Positions 7,360 to 11,034 of a DNA stretch of 11,034 bases are shown here, one piece after another. The translations under genes were made by a program, and so were the position numbers. Where the stretch lies: contig JAFTEG010000046.1 in the NCBI GenBank assembly GCA_017453765.1, positions 1-11,034 on the forward strand, read 5' to 3'. Within the stretch, counting starts at the first letter, position 1. Each line of letters begins with the position of its first letter. The DNA comes from Selenomonadaceae bacterium. GTDB taxonomy: Bacteria; Bacillota; Negativicutes; Selenomonadales; Selenomonadaceae. A model generated the notes under the pieces. That model saw only the letters and a list, made by a program, of their open reading frames with translations, was not told the DNA's origin and searched no databases.

Positions 7360-8136
7360 GTGAAAATGAAGACTGCAATTTATTATTTTTCGGCGACGGG
7401 CAATTCACTCTACGCCGCCAAATTTTTAAAAGAGACTTTGAACGCCGAAATTTTTTCCATACCAAAAATGCTACGTGAAAATAATTTTACTGCGAACGCT
7501 GAAAAAATCGGCTTTATCTTCCCGCAACATTACTTCGGTCTGCCGATGTTGGTTGAAGAATTTGTGCGCAAGCTTGAAATGCCGAACGTCAAATATATTT
7601 TCGCCATTGCAACGTGCGGCGTACCGTACTGGGGGCGACCGTTCACCGATTTAAACGAACTGCTTGCCGCTAAAAATCTGCGTCAAAATGCGAGTTGGTT
7701 TTTGCGGCTTGTATCGAACTACCTGCCGCTACGCGACACGGCGGCGGATTGGCGCATTAAAATTCGCTATTGGTTTGCAGAAAGAAAGCTGAAAAAAATT
7801 TCGGCTATGGTTGCGCAAAATGAAAGTCATGATACGTGGGAGGTTGGAAAAAGCTCCGGCAAAAAGTATCACGACGATTGGGAAAGCCGCCGCGCAGATT
7901 TGGATAAAAATTTTCAATGCGACGTTGAAAAGTGCGTGAAGTGCGGATTGTGCGAAAGAGTTTGTCCCGTCAAAAACATTACGCGACCGCAGGGTTTTCC
8001 GCAGTGGCAACATAATTGCGTTGAGTGTTTAGCCTGCATTAACGTCTGTCCCAAGTGTGCGATTGACTTAGGCGACGTGACGAAAGGGCGTAAGCGTTAT
8101 GTTCATTGGCAGATTAAGCCGAGCGAGCTGGTCTAA
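7360..8136 (+). CDS. Flavodoxin-like / 2x[4Fe-4S] ferredoxin electron-transfer protein (EFR1-type)
   Basis: The protein has 258 residues. Residues 5-120 look like a flavodoxin-type FMN domain with the phosphate-binding loop S11-A-T-G-N-S16 after strand AIYYF, plus the GFIFPQHYFGLP and ATCGVPYWG loops near the isoalloxazine. The C-terminus has two [4Fe-4S] motifs: C192-x2-C195-x2-C198-x3-C202-P and C220-x2-C223-x2-C226-x3-C230-P. C187 and C233 are extra cysteines. This architecture matches the family NCBI calls EFR1 ferredoxin. It should carry single-electron transfer between low-potential donors and an unknown acceptor in the cytosol. GTG 7360 is the longest start and ATG 7366 is equally plausible; neither has a strong ribosome site, so expression may depend on read-through from the GTPase gene 28 bp upstream. 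Context does not identify a partner. Confidence 0.88.
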   Translation: MKMKTAIYYFSATGNSLYAAKFLKETLNAEIFSIPKMLRENNFTANAEKIGFIFPQHYFGLPMLVEEFVRKLEMPNVKYIFAIATCGVPYWGRPFTDLNELLAAKNLRQNASWFLRLVSNYLPLRDTAADWRIKIRYWFAERKLKKISAMVAQNESHDTWEVGKSSGKKYHDDWESRRADLDKNFQCDVEKCVKCGLCERVCPVKNITRPQGFPQWQHNCVECLACINVCPKCAIDLGDVTKGRKRYVHWQIKPSELV

Positions 8137-8162
8137 TTAAGAATGTAGGATTAAGGATTAAA
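8135..8162 (+). repeat. Heptamer array (AATTAAG/GATTAAG) x4
   Basis: The units are AATTAAG, AATGTAG, GATTAAG and GATTAAA in perfect 7-bp phase. They start at the second base of the TAA stop of the ferredoxin gene. The second unit is diverged. Confidence 0.75.
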
Positions 8163-8166
8163 ACAT

Positions 8167-8194
8167 CTTCCCTCTTCCCTAATCCCTCTTCCCT
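8167..8194 (-). repeat. Heptamer array in opposite orientation (CTTCCCT/AATCCCT) x4
   Basis: The units are CTTCCCT, CTTCCCT, AATCCCT and CTTCCCT. On the minus strand they read AGGGAAG and AGGGATT, which matches the AGGnnnn family found after the first gene. The array sits four bases after an oppositely oriented array and just ahead of the secA ribosome binding site. Bases 8148-8157 can pair with 8176-8185 with one mismatch, giving a modest hairpin. Confidence 0.8.
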
Positions 8195-8197
8195 AAC

Positions 8198-8204
8198 AAA
8201 GGAG
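8198..8204 (+). promoter_or_regulatory. Strong ribosome binding site that fixes the secA start
   Basis: AAAGGAG at 8198-8204 ends 8 bases before TTG 8213. The alternative GTG at 8204 overlaps this site and therefore cannot use it. Confidence 0.85.
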
Positions 8205-8212
8205 TGATATAT

Positions 8213-10744
8213 TTGTTTGGATTTTTGAAAAGATTTTTCGGCGACAATAACGAAAAAGAAATTAAACGTATGCAAAAAATCGTTGACAAAATAAATGCGC
8301 TTGAACCGCAAATGCAGGGATATACCGACGCGAAATTAACCAACTCCACCGAAGTTTTTCGCGAACGCTTAAAAAACGGTGAAACGCTTGAAGATATTTT
8401 ACCCGAAGCCTTCGCAGTGACACGCGAGGCATCGCGCAGAACTTTGGGCATGCGGCATTTCGACGTGCAATTAATCGGCGGAATTTGTCTGCACGAAGGT
8501 AAAATCGCTGAAATGAAAACAGGCGAAGGTAAAACCTTAGTTGCGACGTTGCCGGTTTACCTTAACGCGTTGGAAGGCAAGGGCGTCCACGTCGTCACGG
8601 TCAATGATTACCTTGCCAAGCGTGACAGTGAATGGATGGGCAGGCTTTATCAATTTTTAGGCTTAAGCGTCGGTTTAATCGTTCACGATATGGACTTCCC
8701 CGAGCGTAAATATTCATACGGCTGTGACGTGACTTTCGGCACCAACAATGAATTTGGTTTTGACTACCTGCGCGACAATATGGTTGTACACAGTGAACAA
8801 ATGGTTCAGCGCCCTTTGCATTACGCGATTGTCGACGAGGTTGACTCCATATTAATAGACGAGGCACGCACGCCGCTTATAATCTCCGGTCCCGGCGCAA
8901 AGTCAACAGAAATGTATGCGGTTATGGCTAAGGCGGTTGAGTCGTTGAAAGAGGGCGAAGATTATACCGTTGACGAAAAGCAAAAAACCGTTGCGCCGAA
9001 TGATGACGTTATACCGAAGATTGAAAAGAAGTTGGGCATACAAAATTTGTACGCGCCTGAAAATATTGAGCTGTCACATTGCTTTACCGCCGCTCTTCGT
9101 GCAAAGGCAATTATGAAACGCGACCGAGATTACGTTGTACGCGACAATGAAATTATAATTGTCGACGAGTTCACGGGACGCCTTATGACGGGGCGGCGCT
9201 ATTCGGACGGTCTTCACCAAGCGATTGAGGCTAAGGAAGGCGTTAAAATTCAGCGCGAATCTCAAACGCTTGCCACGATAACTTTCCAAAATTATTTTCG
9301 TATGTATGACAAACTTGCTGGAATGACGGGTACTGCCAAGACCGAAGAGGACGAATTTTTAAAGATTTACAAGTTGCCAGTCGTCGTTGTGCCTACGAAC
9401 AAGCCCGTTGCAAGAATTGACCACCCCGACGTTGTTTATAAAAATAAACGCGCCAAATATCGCGCAGTTGGTAACGCCGTCGAACAAATTCACGCGAAGG
9501 GACAGCCCGTCTTAATCGGCACAACTTCAATCACGCAGTCCGAAGAACTTAGCGCCATTTTGAAAAAACGCGGCATTCCTCATAATGTCCTTAACGCGAA
9601 ATTTCACGAAAAGGAAGCGGAAATCGTTGCGGACGCGGGGCAACGCGGCGCAGTTACCATTGCTACGAATATGGCGGGGCGCGGCACCGATATTAAACTT
9701 GGCGACGGCGTACCCGAACTTGGCGGGCTTTTCATAATCGGCACCGAGCGGCACGAATCGCGGCGAATCGATAATCAGTTGCGCGGACGTTCAGGGCGTC
9801 AAGGCGACCCGGGCGAATCGAGATTTTATCTTTCACTTGAAGATGATTTGATGAGGTTGTTTGCGTCAGATAACGTTGCCAAAATTATGGACAGGCTTGG
9901 TATGGAAGAAGACGAACCGATTGAACACACGCTGATTACAAAATCGATTGAGCACGCGCAAAAGAAAGTTGAGGCGCGAAATTTCGATATTCGCAAGCAC
10001 GTTTTGGAATATGATGACGTAATGAACCAGCAACGCGAAATTATTTACGGCGAGCGGCGCAAGATTTTAAACGGCGTCAATCTGCGAGAAAATGTTATGG
10101 GAATGGTAAATCACATCATTAAGCAGGAATTGAATCAATACGCCAATGAAAAACTTTATCCCGAAGAGTGGCAGCTTGACGAATTGATTAAGGACGCTGA
10201 AAAAATTTATGCCGTCGAAGGCGATTTGGATAAGGAAGAATTAGAAAATTTAAGCCGCGACGAATTGAAAGAATATCTTGAAAACTTAGCCGCCGAAAAT
10301 TATAAAGACCGCGAGGAACTTTACGGCGAATTGGTTATGCGCGAACTTGAAAAAGTTATAATGTTGCGAATCGTCGACAATAAATGGATGGAACACCTTG
10401 ACCATATGGATATGTTGCGCGAAGGAATTAATTTGCGCGCTTACGGACAGCGTAACCCGCTTGTCGAATATAAAATCGAGGCGCTTGCAATGTTTGAGGA
10501 AATGGAAGCGGCTATTCAAGACCAAATTGCGGCGACAATGTATCACGTTTCGGTTGTCCAGCGCGAAGAAGAACAACTTCAAGACCGCTTGCAAACTGCG
10601 CGGGCGTCACACGGCGACGAAAGTTCACCCGCCGAAACCAAAAAGACGCCTAAAAATGCCGACGGTAAAAAAATTGGGCGCAATGATCCTTGTCCTTGCG
10701 GCTCCGGCAAAAAATATAAAAATTGTTGCGGACGACGTAAATAA
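8213..10744 (+). CDS. secA: Protein translocase ATPase SecA
   Basis: This is the motor of the Sec pathway. It binds preproteins and drives them through SecYEG using ATP. I chose TTG 8213 (843 residues, beginning [12 protein letters not shown]) because of the ribosome site 8 bases upstream and because SecA proteins typically begin with this hydrophobic/basic helix. The longer GTG 8204 reading adds three residues. Motifs: Walker A G104-E-G-K-T108 after MKTG, Walker B D208-E-V-D211 with [15 protein letters not shown], the preprotein crosslinking region following it, [11 protein letters not shown] and the [18 protein letters not shown] helicase motif VI. The C-terminal zinc tail is C827-P-C829 then C838-C839 (SecB/phospholipid-binding type), preceded by an Ala/Lys-rich linker. 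Length matches the Bacillus type (841) and no residue of the core motifs is missing. No promoter is evident in the 76 bp upstream, which is taken up by heptamer repeats. Confidence 0.98.
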   Translation: MFGFLKRFFGDNNEKEIKRMQKIVDKINALEPQMQGYTDAKLTNSTEVFRERLKNGETLEDILPEAFAVTREASRRTLGMRHFDVQLIGGICLHEGKIAEMKTGEGKTLVATLPVYLNALEGKGVHVVTVNDYLAKRDSEWMGRLYQFLGLSVGLIVHDMDFPERKYSYGCDVTFGTNNEFGFDYLRDNMVVHSEQMVQRPLHYAIVDEVDSILIDEARTPLIISGPGAKSTEMYAVMAKAVESLKEGEDYTVDEKQKTVAPNDDVIPKIEKKLGIQNLYAPENIELSHCFTAALRAKAIMKRDRDYVVRDNEIIIVDEFTGRLMTGRRYSDGLHQAIEAKEGVKIQRESQTLATITFQNYFRMYDKLAGMTGTAKTEEDEFLKIYKLPVVVVPTNKPVARIDHPDVVYKNKRAKYRAVGNAVEQIHAKGQPVLIGTTSITQSEELSAILKKRGIPHNVLNAKFHEKEAEIVADAGQRGAVTIATNMAGRGTDIKLGDGVPELGGLFIIGTERHESRRIDNQLRGRSGRQGDPGESRFYLSLEDDLMRLFASDNVAKIMDRLGMEEDEPIEHTLITKSIEHAQKKVEARNFDIRKHVLEYDDVMNQQREIIYGERRKILNGVNLRENVMGMVNHIIKQELNQYANEKLYPEEWQLDELIKDAEKIYAVEGDLDKEELENLSRDELKEYLENLAAENYKDREELYGELVMRELEKVIMLRIVDNKWMEHLDHMDMLREGINLRAYGQRNPLVEYKIEALAMFEEMEAAIQDQIAATMYHVSVVQREEEQLQDRLQTARASHGDESSPAETKKTPKNADGKKIGRNDPCPCGSGKKYKNCCGRRK

Positions 10745-10763
10745 TTAAGAATTAAGAATTTAG
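10743..10763 (+). repeat. Heptamer array (AATTAAG) x3
   Basis: The units are AATTAAG 10743-10749, AATTAAG 10750-10756 and AATTTAG 10757-10763. They begin at the second base of the secA TAA stop, and TAA/TAG recurs at 10742, 10746, 10753 and 10761. Confidence 0.8.
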
Positions 10764-10805
10764 AAGGTTCTTAGCTTGAAAATTTATTAAAGGAGAAAAA
10801 TTTTT

Positions 10806-11034
10806 ATGGGATTTTTCAATGACTTAATGCGAACAGGAAAATCTTTAGGCTCTGAAGTCGGCTCGGCTATCGGCAGGGCGGCAAGTCGCACAGGTACAAG
10901 CGCCAAAACTGCCGCAAAAATTTCCGCGCTGAAAATGGAGTTGAATTCTATCGAAAGCGAATTTGAACACCTTTATATGATTGTCGGCAAAAAATATGTC
11001 GAGTATCTGATTGAGACGGACGACGAACCCGCCA
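10806..11034 (+). CDS. Start of a small unknown protein (truncated by window end)
   Basis: ATG 10806 follows AAAGGAG (10789-10795) with a 10-base spacer. Seventy-six codons are visible with no stop before the window ends. It begins MGFFNDLMRTGKSLGSEVG, then a Gly/Ala/Ser/Thr-rich, basic, amphipathic stretch to about residue 38. A helix follows (ALKMELNSIESEFEHLYMIVGKKYVEYL, written here as two adjoining parts: ALKMELNSIESEFEH and LYMIVGKKYVEYL) typical of short coiled-coil proteins. Small Firmicutes proteins of this layout often end in a zinc ribbon, but that part, if present, lies outside the window. No cysteine is seen so far. I do not assign a function. It lies 61 bp after secA and may be co-transcribed. 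Confidence 0.85.
   Translation, partial: MGFFNDLMRTGKSLGSEVGSAIGRAASRTGTSAKTAAKISALKMELNSIESEFEHLYMIVGKKYVEYLIETDDEPA

Noticed and set aside
10398..10748. 116-codon plus-strand open frame overlapping the end of secA
   Set aside because: It is an out-of-frame shadow of secA. The SecA zinc tail in the correct frame is unmistakable.
10753..10773. Possible rho-independent terminator after secA (TAAGAA ... TTCTTA)
   Set aside because: The stem is only six A/T-rich pairs with a 9-base loop, and no T-run follows. It arises largely from the heptamer repeats.

Overview
The window looks like chromosomal DNA of a Firmicutes-type bacterium. SecA has the length and motif spacing of the Bacillus type. 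Shine-Dalgarno sites are strong and GG-rich, TTG and GTG starts are used, and the one clear promoter is an almost ideal sigma-70/sigma-A site. From general impression (fused amino-acid transporter, codon style, rumen/gut-type accessory proteins) I would guess Negativicutes (Selenomonadaceae), but that placement is inference only. All seven genes are on the + strand and closely spaced. The longest gap is about 155 bp, so there is no empty stretch over 300 bases.

Layout: (1) 109-3375, a 1088-residue cytosolic-looking protein with a J-domain-like N-terminus lacking HPD, two zinc ribbons, a helical middle and several fibronectin-III-like beta domains, driven by a clear extended -10 promoter. (2) 3416-4921 and 4918-6021, a translationally coupled amino-acid ABC importer. 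One polypeptide carries the lipoprotein signal, two half substrate-binding domains in swapped order and the permease. The other is the ATPase, with an unusual C-terminal extension that resembles a degenerate RsbW/GHKL domain. (3) 6022-6176, a gap filled with ATCGAT-rich 8-bp and 23-bp tandem repeats. (4) 6177-7331, a protein with N-terminal Cys-rich (zinc finger) modules followed by a TRAFAC-like GTPase domain. (5) 7360-8136, a flavodoxin-like plus 2x[4Fe-4S] ferredoxin protein. (6) 8213-10744, SecA, whose real start is probably a TTG. (7) 10806-11034, the start of a small protein cut by the window end.

The housekeeping part is secA and the importer. The part most worth attention is the pair of unrecognised zinc-ribbon proteins: the J-like/FN3 scaffold at 109-3375 and the GTPase at 6177-7331. 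Together they resemble pieces of the GTPase-centred regulatory or conflict systems described computationally for TRAFAC 'double GTPases'. Here they are interleaved with transporter and housekeeping genes rather than forming a tight cassette, so a joint system is only a hypothesis.

A second striking feature is non-coding. Four of the gene ends run straight into tandem 7-bp repeats that begin inside the stop codon. The TAA/TAG in those units puts stops in all three forward frames. A 22-bp imperfect inverted pair of the same repeat family flanks the first gene.
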